In this document: one piece after another, positions 1-8,339 of the stretch
Layout of the letters: every line of letters begins with the position of its first letter
Position numbering within the stretch: the stretch's first letter is position 1
Source: Acidobacteriota bacterium
Lineage (GTDB): Bacteria > Acidobacteriota > Terriglobia > Terriglobales > Acidobacteriaceae
Length of the DNA stretch: 60,588 bases
Assembly: GCA_003010405.1 (NCBI GenBank)
Contig: PJLO01000002.1
Coordinates: 194,236 to 254,823 of the forward strand
Reading direction: 5' to 3'
Made by a program: the position numbers and the translations under genes
The notes under the pieces: generated by a model
Databases searched by the model: none
Told to the model about the DNA's origin: nothing
The model's input: the letters and a program-made list of their open reading frames with translations, nothing else

Positions 1-949
1 AAGCCTGGATGCACGCGCCGCCGGCTTTGTACACGATATTGTTCTGAATCGTGTTGTAGGTCGACGTGGTGTAGATTCCATGGACAAAGTTATTTCCCAC
101 CGCGCCCACGTTCCAGACAATGTTCTTCGACCAGTTGTTGTTGTTGCTGGCTCCGATCGCGCCGAGGATTCCGCCGCCGCCTATGCCATCGCCGCAAGTG
201 TAAGCTCCAGAGCCGTTGTCAATGTCATGAATGCGGTTGTAGGTGAGGTTCACATAGTTTCCGTTTGAAAAAACGCCCATGCAACCCTTCGGGTTATTGA
301 TATCAAAGCCGACCAGGTCGACGTAGTTGCCGGTGATCCAGATTGCCGGATCGTTGGCAGTGTTGTTTGCGGTGTTAAGAATCGAAGTACCGTAGCCCGA
401 AGCTACAAACGCAGTGTGGCAGGCGCTGGTACCGCTGCCGGTGATCTTGGCCGTGCGACCGCTGGAGACCGTGTAAGTTCCTGGGCCTACCAGAACCAGA
501 GCGCATCCGCTTACGGTCGAGGCGGCATGGTCCAACGTCGCCCAGGGTGCAGCTGAGCTTCCCGAATTGGAGTCGCTGCCGTTCGCCGACACATAGTAGG
601 TGTTCGAAGCGGAGTAAAGCGAGTTCGAGGCGTAAGCCGAAGAGATGTAGCTGCTGTAGGCGCTGGCCAGTGTGGCGCGACTTTCTGAGGGCGTGGCCGA
701 CGGCGAAGTCGTCGCTGGAGCGGCCGTGGACGTCTGCGAGGGGGTGGACGTAGAGCTAGAGGTAGACGTCGAGCCAGTACTCGAAGACGCAGGAGTATCA
801 GTACTCGTAGTGTTAGGAGACGTCGAGCTTGGAGTCGATGTCGAATTCGGCGTGACTGCTGCAGACTGAACTTTTGCAAAGCCGCCGCCGCAGCCTATCT
901 GAGCAGCGGCGAGAACTAGCAGGACCGGTAGTGGGAAAAGTTTTCTCAT
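1..949 (-). CDS. Secreted right-handed beta-helix protein, C-terminus cut by window edge
   Basis: An open frame runs from ATG at 949 to the first base of the window (316 codons, no stop). The N-terminus is a signal peptide (MRKLFPLPVLLVLAAAQIGC); the Cys preceded by Ile-Gly could be a lipidation site, but Gln at -3 makes the lipobox imperfect. About 70 residues of Ser/Thr/Pro-rich linker follow. Then comes a start typical of pectate-lyase-like parallel beta-helix proteins (YYVSANGSDSNSG, then PWATLDHA) and Asn/Gly-rich rungs with repeated N-Y-V and N-N-I patterns. It probably acts at the cell surface or outside the cell. Catalytic residues cannot be judged because the C-terminus is missing. 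No enzymatic role is claimed. Confidence 0.8.
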   Translation of the reverse strand, partial: MRKLFPLPVLLVLAAAQIGCGGGFAKVQSAAVTPNSTSTPSSTSPNTTSTDTPASSSTGSTSTSSSTSTPSQTSTAAPATTSPSATPSESRATLASAYSSYISSAYASNSLYSASNTYYVSANGSDSNSGSSAAPWATLDHAASTVSGCALVLVGPGTYTVSSGRTAKITGSGTSACHTAFVASGYGTSILNTANNTANDPAIWITGNYVDLVGFDINNPKGCMGVFSNGNYVNLTYNRIHDIDNGSGAYTCGDGIGGGGILGAIGASNNNNWSKNIVWNVGAVGNNFVHGIYTTSTYNTIQNNIVYKAGGACIQA

Positions 950-1202
950 TTAATGTTCCTGAAGCAACAGTACGGATCTGTTTCCGCTACTTACATCAGG
1001 GAACTACTTACCTTGCCTCAGAATACTGCCCTAGGCCTGAACTATTTCTGATTAAGGTTTTTAGTGTTCTTGTGCGGATGACTTAAGTCGAGAGACTCTG
1101 AATAGTAGGACAGCGGACACTGGCGAAGACAACTGGGTTGAGGAGCGCCATCATTTTTACTGAAAGGATTAGCTAGGGAACAAGTCTGCGGAAATGTTCT
1201 GC

Positions 1203-1248
1203 ATCGCTTCCCACCTTAGGCCGAGAACTCAGGGCTAAGGTGGCACCC
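1203..1248. repeat. REP-like palindrome, copy 1
   Basis: CCCACCTTA (1210-1218) is mirrored by TAAGGTGG (1236-1243) and followed by CACCC. The same outer arms recur near 22577, 23942, 24601 and 28465. It lies in the 316-bp gap between the beta-helix gene and the MFS gene; nothing else is recognisable in that gap. It sits just past the stop of the minus-strand MFS gene. Confidence 0.7.
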
Positions 1249-1265
1249 GGCGACGGATGATGTGT

Positions 1266-2696
1266 CTACTCCGACCTTGATAGCACATATCTTAGAATCA
1301 CGGCACCAAATGCAAAGCATGCGCCGACGGCCAGCGAACCCGCGTTGGTTGCACCCGAGAAGCGGTGGAAGATCAGGGCAACCGAGGCCGCTCCAAGAGT
1401 TTGTCCCGTCAAACGCGAGGTGCCTAACATTCCGTTCGCCGCACCGCTCCGTTCTTTCGGAGCAGAGGACATAATGTCTCGATTATTCGGGGTTTGAAAG
1501 AATCCAAAGCCGACACCGCACAGAGCTATTCTCCAAACAATGGACACGGTGGCCGCGCGTGTCGGCAGTAGCACCAGTGACAACAGACCGACGCTCAATG
1601 TGGCCATCCCAAAAACTCCCAAAAGTTTAGACGAACAGCGTTCAACCATGTATCCCGCAATGAGATCTGCAGCCATAGCCCCCAATGGCCAGGCTGAGAA
1701 GAGGAACCCGCGCTCGATCTGACTACGGCCCAAAACATTTTGCAAATAGAAAGGCAGGGACACATAAGCCAGCATCTGTGCCGTATAAGAGAAGACAGAG
1801 GTCGCCATCGACAAAGCAAAAAGCGGTTTGTGTAGCAGATCAACCGCTAACAACGGGGCAGGCTGGGACAGCTCGCGCCGCACCAGGACAACGCCGGCAC
1901 AGATAGCCGCCGCAACCCCGATCGCGCCCGTCCTTGCCGATACTCCATGACCGAAAGCACTGGCGCTGCTCAGCAGAATGCCGAACGTCAATGCACTCAG
2001 GAGTGCGCTCTTATACTCAAACGGGCGTCCTGAGCCGGTTGGATTGGGCAGAGCAAACATTGTGATTACGAGAGCGAAGATCTCCACTGGAATATTCACG
2101 GCGAAGAACCAGTGCCATGATGCGACTGACAGGATGCCTGTGGCGACCATTGGTGCCAGAAAGGTTGAAACCGCACTGATCATCGCGTTTATACCCACTC
2201 CCCGCCCGAGCATGCTGGAAGGGAAAATGGTGCGTACCAGTGCTATGTTTACGCTTAGGACTCCTGAGACGCCCAGCCCTTGGATAAAACGCGCAACCGC
2301 TAACGAAATCAGCGAATGGGAAAGGGCACTAAAGAGCGAAGCTATCGCCAAGGTTGCTATTCCGGCCTGGTACACCCTCCGATAACCAACAATGTCCCCC
2401 AATGCGGAAAATGGCAGTAATGTCGTGACTACCGCAAGCTGGTAGGCATTGACGATCCAGATCGAGGCCGCCGGAGTAGCACCCAAAGAACGGGCAATCG
2501 TCGGAAGCGCAACATTGGTGCCTATCACCTCTACAACCGCCACGTAAACCGTGAGGGAAATGCTCAGCATGGCCCAGTACCGCTTGGGTACGGGGAGGCC
2601 GTCAAGGTAATCGGCTTCGGCAGGTCTTGGTGCCGTTATTAACGGACCGTCATAGCTGTCGGCTTCATCTTCACCAATCATTCTCACCAACCTCAC
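1266..2696 (-). CDS. MFS drug:H+ antiporter, DHA2 (14-TM) type
   Basis: A 476-residue inner-membrane protein with many hydrophobic helices and the MFS motif A between helices 2 and 3 (GDIVGYRRVYQAG). The segment NVALPTIARSLGATPAASIWIVNAY is typical of the DHA2/EmrB-QacA branch, which exports toxic compounds in exchange for protons. The start is GTG at 2696 close behind an AGGAG; an ATG five codons in (2681, preceded by GAGG) is equally possible. No membrane-fusion partner or regulator is adjacent, so it probably acts alone. The substrate cannot be predicted. Confidence 0.85.
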   Translation of the reverse strand: MRLVRMIGEDEADSYDGPLITAPRPAEADYLDGLPVPKRYWAMLSISLTVYVAVVEVIGTNVALPTIARSLGATPAASIWIVNAYQLAVVTTLLPFSALGDIVGYRRVYQAGIATLAIASLFSALSHSLISLAVARFIQGLGVSGVLSVNIALVRTIFPSSMLGRGVGINAMISAVSTFLAPMVATGILSVASWHWFFAVNIPVEIFALVITMFALPNPTGSGRPFEYKSALLSALTFGILLSSASAFGHGVSARTGAIGVAAAICAGVVLVRRELSQPAPLLAVDLLHKPLFALSMATSVFSYTAQMLAYVSLPFYLQNVLGRSQIERGFLFSAWPLGAMAADLIAGYMVERCSSKLLGVFGMATLSVGLLSLVLLPTRAATVSIVWRIALCGVGFGFFQTPNNRDIMSSAPKERSGAANGMLGTSRLTGQTLGAASVALIFHRFSGATNAGSLAVGACFAFGAVILRYVLSRSE

Positions 2697-2906
2697 ATCT
2701 CCTCATCCGGAGCCCTTCAACCTAACACATAACGCACCGATCTTCTGTAGTAAACGTGTAGTAAATGCTGTGATCTTCTTTGATTGTGTACACAAGACCT
2801 CCCGCCGGGGTTTGCGCGGTTGTGTAGAACTCTTCAGAGCTGATTCTTATGATTGGAACAAACCGAAACCTAGGTTTTCTCGTCTGTGAGAGACCTTTCC
2901 ATGGAC

Positions 2907-4217
2907 CTACTTATATGGATAAAAGACAAAGAACAGAACTGACAGTGCCGCGAGTATCCACAGACCCATGCCAATCTCTCGGGTTTTGCCCTGTACCAGT
3001 TTGCAGAACGGGTAGAGCAGAAATCCTGCGGTGATACCGACTGCGATGTTGTAGGTGAAGCACATCAGCGAGACGACGGCGAAGGCAGGGATAGACTCGG
3101 TGTAGTCCGTGAAATCAATGCGGGTGATGGGCGCAAGCATGAAGAGGCCGACGATGATCAGCGCGGGGCCGTAAGCTTGCGGCGGAATGGCGGCGACGAA
3201 AGGCGCCGTGAACGCCGACAGGGCAAAACAGATGGCCACCACGACGGCGGTCAGTCCGGTGCGTCCTCCAGCTTCGATTCCGGTAGCGGATTCGACGAAG
3301 GCTCCCGAAGTTGTGGTGCCGAAAACGGGCGACAGCGTGGTCGCAATGGCATCGGCCATCATGGGGCGTTCAATCTGCGGCAGGTTGCCATGCTTGTCGA
3401 GAAAACCCGCCCTGGCAGAGAGTCCAATGAGCGTGCCCATGGTGTCGACGAAAGCCATGATGAAGATGGTAAGGACGATGGGCAGAGCTTTGGGCGAGAG
3501 CGCTCCGCGCAGGTCGATTTGCGCAAAAATGGGAGCGACGCTCGAGGGCGCGCCGAAGAATGCGGTGGGCCAGGGGGTAATGCGCGTCGCGAAGGCCAAC
3601 AGCGCGGTGGAGACAATTCCTATAAGAAGTGCACCGGGAACTTTTCGTATTACGAGCGCGCCAATCAGCAGGAATCCGAAGATGGCGACGAGGACCGGAG
3701 GGCCAGTGAGCGCGCCCGCTTTGACCGGGGCGCCCGGTACGCCGAGCTCGACGATGCCGGTTTGATTAAGTCCAATGAAGGTGAGGAACAGGCCTATACC
3801 CACGGCAAAGCTGTAGCGCAGGGAGGTCGGGATGGATTCGACCAGCCACTGGCGCAAGCGCAGAACGGTGAGCACAACAAAGGCGAGGCCCGCGATAAAG
3901 ATTGCGCCCAGCGCGGTTTGCCAGCGAATCCCGAGGCCAAGGCACACGGTGAACGCTATGAAGGCGTTTTCCCCCATGTAGGGCGCGATGGCGAAGGGTC
4001 GATTGGCGTAGACGCCCATCAGCAGACAGCCGACACAGGTCGCCAGGATCGTCGCCGTCATGGACGGTCCCGTGGGAATGCCAGCGGTTTTGAGAATCGC
4101 CGGGTTGACCACGATGATGTACGACATGGTGGTGAAGGTCGTGAGACCAGCCAGAATCTCGCGGCGCAAGGTGCTACCGTGCAACTCGATCTGAAAGAAT
4201 TGACGAAGAGCGTTCAA
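2907..4217 (-). CDS. NCS2-family purine permease (AzgA/PbuG-like)
   Basis: A 436-residue polytopic membrane protein. The N-terminal GLTTFTTMSYIIVVNP and the later GTTTSGAFVESATGIEAGGR are signatures of the AzgA-like branch of the nucleobase/cation symporter-2 family, which takes up adenine, guanine or hypoxanthine with protons. The length is normal for the family. The start is TTG at 4217 with GGGGATAAG upstream. It is a single gene, divergent from the aminotransferase at 4361, and the 143-bp gap between them must hold both promoters. The exact purine transported is inferred from the family. Confidence 0.88.
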   Translation of the reverse strand: MNALRQFFQIELHGSTLRREILAGLTTFTTMSYIIVVNPAILKTAGIPTGPSMTATILATCVGCLLMGVYANRPFAIAPYMGENAFIAFTVCLGLGIRWQTALGAIFIAGLAFVVLTVLRLRQWLVESIPTSLRYSFAVGIGLFLTFIGLNQTGIVELGVPGAPVKAGALTGPPVLVAIFGFLLIGALVIRKVPGALLIGIVSTALLAFATRITPWPTAFFGAPSSVAPIFAQIDLRGALSPKALPIVLTIFIMAFVDTMGTLIGLSARAGFLDKHGNLPQIERPMMADAIATTLSPVFGTTTSGAFVESATGIEAGGRTGLTAVVVAICFALSAFTAPFVAAIPPQAYGPALIIVGLFMLAPITRIDFTDYTESIPAFAVVSLMCFTYNIAVGITAGFLLYPFCKLVQGKTREIGMGLWILAALSVLFFVFYPYK

Positions 4218-4360
4218 TGGCTTATCCCCGTGCGTCTGAAGCAGAGTTTCTGCCCAGCGTACATTCCCCGCAAGTCGTGGTCAACGGCTTAAAGTGTTCC
4301 ATACAGTGCCTCACGCGAGCCTCTTGCCCGCAGCGGTGTTGCGCGGTAACGTGAGAGAAG

Positions 4361-5530
4361 ATGTTTGCTCGCAGAACAGACTGGAACCTTTCGACGAACC
4401 GCTACTCGCTCGCCCTGGAAAAAGCTCGGCGCGATGGGCGCACGCTGCTGGACCTGACGGCTTCAAACCCTACTACGGTGGGCCTGAGCTTTGAAGGCGA
4501 GCGCATTCTCCGCTCGCTGCAACATCCCCGGGCGCTCGAATACGAACCGGCCTCGAAGGGGATTCTGTCGGCGCGCGAGGCCGTTTCGTCGTACTATGCG
4601 GCGCGCGGAATCGAGCTCTTGCCGGAACAGATCATCCTCACGGTCAGCACGAGCGAGGCCTACTCTTACTGCTTCCGTCTGCTGTGCGATCCGGGAGACG
4701 AGGTGCTGGTTCCTTCGCCGAGTTACCCCCTTTTTGAGTTTCTGGCCGACATTCAGGACGTGAAGCTGGTGCCTTACGAATTGGTGTACGACCAAGGCTG
4801 GCAGATCGAATTCGAGTCGCTGGCAAGGGCGATTACGCCGCGCTCAAAAGCCATTATGGTGGTCAATCCGAATAACCCTACCGGTCACTTTACGCGGGCC
4901 TGGGAGCTGGAGCGCCTGAACGGTCTGTGCGGTGTTCACGAACTGGCGCTGGTGGCCGACGAAGTCTTCCTCGATTACGGGCTGACCGATGAGCAGCCGA
5001 TGAGCTTCGCTTCGAACGAAGGTGCGCTTACGTTTACCTTAAGCGGGCTTTCAAAGATCTGTGCTCTGCCGCAGATCAAGGTTGCCTGGATTGCCGCGAG
5101 CGGGCCCAAGGCACTGGTGAAGGCGGCGCTTGATCGCCTCGATGTCATCGCCGACACGTATCTCTCGCCGAACGCTCCGGTGCAGTGGGCTATCCCCGAA
5201 CTTCTGGAGACGCGGGGGGAGATTCAGCATCAGTTGCGGGAGCGAGCTCTGCGGAATCTGCGCGAACTCGACATGCAATTAGCCGCAGCGAAGATGACGA
5301 CTCGGCTCGCGCTTGACGCCGGGTGGTATGCCGTACTGCGCATTCCGGCAACGCGTTCGGATGAGGATGTTGCCATTGAACTGCTGGAGCGAGAGGGCGT
5401 GCTGATTCATCCGGGACATTTCTTTGATTTTCCTGGCGCGGGTTACCTGGTTGTGAGCCTCATCGCGCCGGAAGAAAATTTCCGCGAAGGGATATCGCGC
5501 GTACTGCGGGCCATCGATGCGCAGCACTGA
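4361..5530 (+). CDS. PLP-dependent class I/II aminotransferase
   Basis: A 389-residue fold-type I aminotransferase. Visible elements are the cofactor-binding NPNNPTG around residue 170, the D-E of ALVADEVFLDYG, the Schiff-base lysine in SGLSKICALPQIKVAW, and the C-terminal substrate-carboxylate region (HPGHFFDFPGAGYLVVS). It belongs to the aspartate/alanine aminotransferase superfamily; the amino-acid specificity cannot be read from sequence. The start is ATG with GAGAG upstream. The next gene begins 47 bp downstream on the same strand, so the two may be cotranscribed. Confidence 0.85.
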   Translation: MFARRTDWNLSTNRYSLALEKARRDGRTLLDLTASNPTTVGLSFEGERILRSLQHPRALEYEPASKGILSAREAVSSYYAARGIELLPEQIILTVSTSEAYSYCFRLLCDPGDEVLVPSPSYPLFEFLADIQDVKLVPYELVYDQGWQIEFESLARAITPRSKAIMVVNPNNPTGHFTRAWELERLNGLCGVHELALVADEVFLDYGLTDEQPMSFASNEGALTFTLSGLSKICALPQIKVAWIAASGPKALVKAALDRLDVIADTYLSPNAPVQWAIPELLETRGEIQHQLRERALRNLRELDMQLAAAKMTTRLALDAGWYAVLRIPATRSDEDVAIELLEREGVLIHPGHFFDFPGAGYLVVSLIAPEENFREGISRVLRAIDAQH

Positions 5531-5577
5531 GCCCCTGGGACTTTGAGTTCGTGCTGCCTTGAGGATATGATCGATCG

Positions 5578-6204
5578 ATGATTCACGAAGTTGTCGCCCT
5601 TGGCCCATTCCAGAGTAACTGCTCCATCGTCGGCGATGAACAGTCGCATGAAGCGATGGTTATCGATCCTGGCGCAGAGGTTCCGAGGATTCTCGCAATT
5701 GTGGCGCGCCACGGATTGCAAGTGAAGCAGATAGTGATGACCCATGCGCACATTGATCACATCGGCGGTGCCATGCGGCTGAAGGCAGCAACCGGAGCGT
5801 CGGTTCTGCTCAACGAAGGCGACTCCGCTCTGCTGGGCCAGCTGTTTTTGCAGGCTCAGTGGGCAGGGATGGAAGATCCAGGCAAGGTCGAAGTGGACAG
5901 GTACCTGAAGGATGGGGACAAAGTTACAGTTGGGTCTATCAGTGGTGAAATCCTGCTGACGCCGGGGCACAGCGAAGGGTCGCTCTGTATCTATTTTGCG
6001 AAAGAAAAGAAGCTGATTGCGGGCGATACGCTGTTTGCTGGATCGGTGGGGCGTACGGATTTGCCCGGCGGCAGCTACGAAAAGCTTATGAATTCACTAC
6101 GCACCAAGCTGCTCACGTTGCCTGACGACGTGAGCGTTGTCCCGGGACACGGTCAGTTGACCACCATTGGCAAGGAGCGGGTGTTCAATCCGTTTTTGCA
6201 GTAG
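5578..6204 (+). CDS. MBL-fold hydrolase (glyoxalase II-like, YcbL type)
   Basis: A 208-residue metallo-beta-lactamase-fold enzyme. The di-metal site is visible as THAHIDHIGG, then the His of TPGHSEGS, the Asp of AGDTLFAGSVGRTD and the His of VVPGHGQ. GSVGRTDLPGGSYEKL is characteristic of the short glyoxalase-II-like group (YcbL), which hydrolyses thioesters such as S-lactoylglutathione. It lacks the extra C-terminal domain of classical GloB, so the natural substrate is uncertain. It ends 30 bp before the tail-to-tail terminator shared with secG. Confidence 0.85.
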   Translation: MIHEVVALGPFQSNCSIVGDEQSHEAMVIDPGAEVPRILAIVARHGLQVKQIVMTHAHIDHIGGAMRLKAATGASVLLNEGDSALLGQLFLQAQWAGMEDPGKVEVDRYLKDGDKVTVGSISGEILLTPGHSEGSLCIYFAKEKKLIAGDTLFAGSVGRTDLPGGSYEKLMNSLRTKLLTLPDDVSVVPGHGQLTTIGKERVFNPFLQ

Positions 6205-6233
6205 GGAAGGGCCTTTCAGGGAAGAATGACCAC

Positions 6234-6260
6234 AAAAAAATCCCCCGCGCAGCGGGGGAT
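6234..6260 (-). terminator. Rho-independent terminator of secG
   Basis: The stem CCCCCGC (6242-6248) pairs with GCGGGGG (6252-6258) across a 3-nt loop. Read on the minus strand it is followed by seven T (complement of 6234-6240). It lies 19 bp past the secG stop. Confidence 0.9.
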
Positions 6261-6278
6261 TTCTGTCTGAATAGAGAT

Positions 6279-6581
6279 CTATTTTGCCGGGGCGGTCTTC
6301 ACCGGAGCGGACTTCGTGTTGTCGAGCACCGATCCGCCGCCGCTGCTGCGCGTGGAGATAATCGCCAAGGTGAATGAGGTGAGCATGAATATGACCGCAG
6401 CCCAAGTTGTGAACTTGGTCAGGAGGTTGGCTCCCGCGCGTGGTCCAAATGCTGTCTGGCTGCCCAGTCCTCCGCCGAAAGCACTGGCGAGATCGGCGCT
6501 GGCACCGCTCTGCAGCAGGACTACCCCGATCAGGAAGAGACACACGATGACGTGAACGATGGTGACCAGAACGAGAATCAT
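6279..6581 (-). CDS. secG: Preprotein translocase subunit SecG
   Basis: A 100-residue small membrane protein of the SecYEG channel. It has the classic layout: a first membrane helix (MILVLVTIVHVIVCLFLIGV), the conserved VLLQSG linker with an AFGGG-rich loop, a second helix (WAAVIFMLTSFTLAIIS) and a variable charged tail. The ATG at 6581 was chosen because upstream codons do not resemble SecG. It follows the gap-pgk-tpiA cluster on the same strand, a common bacterial order, with tRNA-Leu in between. A strong terminator closes the unit. Confidence 0.93.
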   Translation of the reverse strand: MILVLVTIVHVIVCLFLIGVVLLQSGASADLASAFGGGLGSQTAFGPRAGANLLTKFTTWAAVIFMLTSFTLAIISTRSSGGGSVLDNTKSAPVKTAPAK

Positions 6582-6679
6582 GCTTATCCTTTCCGGCGGT
6601 TTACGCACACCGGAGTATTCTAACATTGCCTGCCTGGGACAATTTGAAGCGTTGAACCCTGAGTTTCCGGGAGAACTTA

Positions 6680-6764
6680 TGGTGCGGAAGGCGGGACTTG
6701 AACCCGCATGCCTCTCGGCGCCACCCCCTCAAGATGGTGTGTCTGCCAATTCCACCACTTCCGC
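6680..6764 (-). tRNA. tRNA-Leu (anticodon GAG), CCA encoded
   Basis: Acceptor arms GCGGAAG and CTTCCGC pair, followed by A and an encoded CCA (6680-6682). The anticodon loop reads CTTGAGG, giving GAG. The long variable arm and T loop (GGTTCAAGTCC) are those of a class II leucine tRNA. It sits between tpiA and secG on their strand. Confidence 0.95.
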
Positions 6765-6946
6765 ACTGCCATCGCTGCTACCGCTTAGGACTGGAGTCCT
6801 GATCGCAACGACTCAACTTCCAACGAACGTAACTAAGTATAACAAACTCGGCACACTTGGGAAGCCTTGGCGGGCCAAACAGTAAACATAACTGTGGAAT
6901 TCCGGCCGTAAACGACGGTGCGCGGCCGGAATTCCAGAATGCGCTG

Positions 6947-7699
6947 CTACCATTTTACGATTTTCGCGAGTGAGTCGGGCTTGAGGCTGGCGCCCCCAAT
7001 GAGCGCGCCATCGATTTCCGCCTGCTCCAACAAGTTATGCGCGTTCTCTGGTTTAACGCTTCCGCCATAAAGGATGCGAAGCTGCCGGGCATAGTCATCG
7101 CCGAAGACGTTCGCTGCTTCCTGGCGGATCAAGCGGTGCGCATCATTTGCCATTTCAGGAGTTGCCGTCAATCCCGTGCCGATGGCCCATACCGGTTCGT
7201 AGGCAACGGTCATTTTGGCGGCCTTGCGTGCGGAAATGCCTCTGAACGCCCGCGAGCACTGGCGACGAAGCACATCTTCGGTAATGCCCGCTTCGCGCTC
7301 TTCCTTAACTTCGCCGACGCAAACGATAGGGGAAAGTCCAGCTTCGAGCGCCACTTCCAGACGGCGGTTGACGGTGTCATCGGTTTCGCCGAAGTATTGA
7401 CGCCGTTCGGAGTGGCCGATGATGACCCACTCGCATTTGGCTCCGACGAGCATTTCGCAGCTGATTTCGCCAGTGAATGCGCCTTCTTTTTCCCAGAAAA
7501 CGTTCTGAGCGCCGACTTCTACGTTGGTACCCTCGGCCATTTCGACCAGGGTCGCAATGTTAACGAAGGGTGGGCAGATTACGATTTGATCGCGGGTGTG
7601 TCCGGCCACCAAGGGTATGAATTCCTGCATGAACTGACGTGTTTGCCCTGGGGTCTTATACATCTTCCAGTTGGCTGCGATGATCTTCTTGCGGCTCAT
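6947..7699 (-). CDS. tpiA: Triosephosphate isomerase
   Basis: A 250-residue cytoplasmic TIM-barrel enzyme that interconverts dihydroxyacetone phosphate and glyceraldehyde 3-phosphate. Catalytic elements are all present: N and K in AANWKMYK, the His of IIGHSERRQ, the Glu of AYEPVWAIGTG, and the phosphate-binding GGSVKPEN and GALIGGASL. ATG at 7699 was chosen over an ATG 12 codons upstream because GACGAGG stands just before it and the protein then starts normally. It is the last enzyme of the gap-pgk-macro-tpiA cluster, 32 bp after the macro-domain gene. Confidence 0.95.
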   Translation of the reverse strand: MSRKKIIAANWKMYKTPGQTRQFMQEFIPLVAGHTRDQIVICPPFVNIATLVEMAEGTNVEVGAQNVFWEKEGAFTGEISCEMLVGAKCEWVIIGHSERRQYFGETDDTVNRRLEVALEAGLSPIVCVGEVKEEREAGITEDVLRRQCSRAFRGISARKAAKMTVAYEPVWAIGTGLTATPEMANDAHRLIRQEAANVFGDDYARQLRILYGGSVKPENAHNLLEQAEIDGALIGGASLKPDSLAKIVKW

Positions 7700-7731
7700 G
7701 TTTGCCTCGTCTGTCTGTTGAATAATTTTAT

Positions 7732-8334
7732 TCAATTGGTTTCTATGGTCGCGAAACTCCAGTGCGTGGCATTGCGCCGCCGCTGCTCGTTTTTCGCAGC
7801 CTGTATAAACTCGGCCAAGGTTTCAGGACTGAATAACACGAAATGCACTTCGCGGATGCTGCGCGCCTGACTCAACTCGTCAATGACGGTGCGCACCGCG
7901 ACGGTTGCGGCCGCATCCACGGGATACCCGTATACTCCCGTGGAGATTGCGGGAAATGCTATGGAGCGCAAGTTTAGCCGGTCTGCCAGCCGCAGAGAAT
8001 TGCGATAGGCATTAGCCAGAATGCCACTTTCTCCGTGCAATCCGTCTTCCCAGACAGGCCCAACCGTGTGAATGACGAATGCTGCATGCAATTCCCCGCC
8101 GCTTGTCTGGATGGCTTCGCCCGGAGGAAGGTGGCCGCTGCGGGCGACAATCTTGCGGCATTCTTCGAGTATGGCTGGCCCTCCGGCAAGATGGATTGCT
8201 CCGTCGACTCCACCTCCGGCCGTCAAGCTGGAATTCGCAGCATTGACGATGGCGTCGGTGGTCTGCATCGTGATGTCGCCCTGCTCGAAAGAGATTTGCG
8301 CACCTTCGTCAAGGGTCAGCCGTACCTTCTTCAC
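7732..8334 (-). CDS. Macro-domain ADP-ribose / O-acetyl-ADP-ribose hydrolase
   Basis: A 200-residue single macro domain. The ADP-ribose pocket is visible: DAIVNAANSSLTAGGGVDGAIH (approx. residues 27-48) and the phosphate loop PAISTGVYGYP. These proteins remove ADP-ribose from proteins or hydrolyse O-acetyl-ADP-ribose. It is wedged between pgk (5 bp after its stop) and tpiA on the same strand, so it is very probably translated from the glycolytic message. Why a macro domain sits there is unknown; glycolytic flux and NAD use are linked, but that is speculation. Confidence 0.87.
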   Translation of the reverse strand: MKKVRLTLDEGAQISFEQGDITMQTTDAIVNAANSSLTAGGGVDGAIHLAGGPAILEECRKIVARSGHLPPGEAIQTSGGELHAAFVIHTVGPVWEDGLHGESGILANAYRNSLRLADRLNLRSIAFPAISTGVYGYPVDAAATVAVRTVIDELSQARSIREVHFVLFSPETLAEFIQAAKNEQRRRNATHWSFATIETN

Positions 8335-8339
8335 TTTTC

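Noticed and set aside
3177..4292. Long plus-strand frame opposite the purine permease
   Set aside because: Composition is Gly/Arg/Glu/Asp shadow of a membrane protein on the other strand; no domain.
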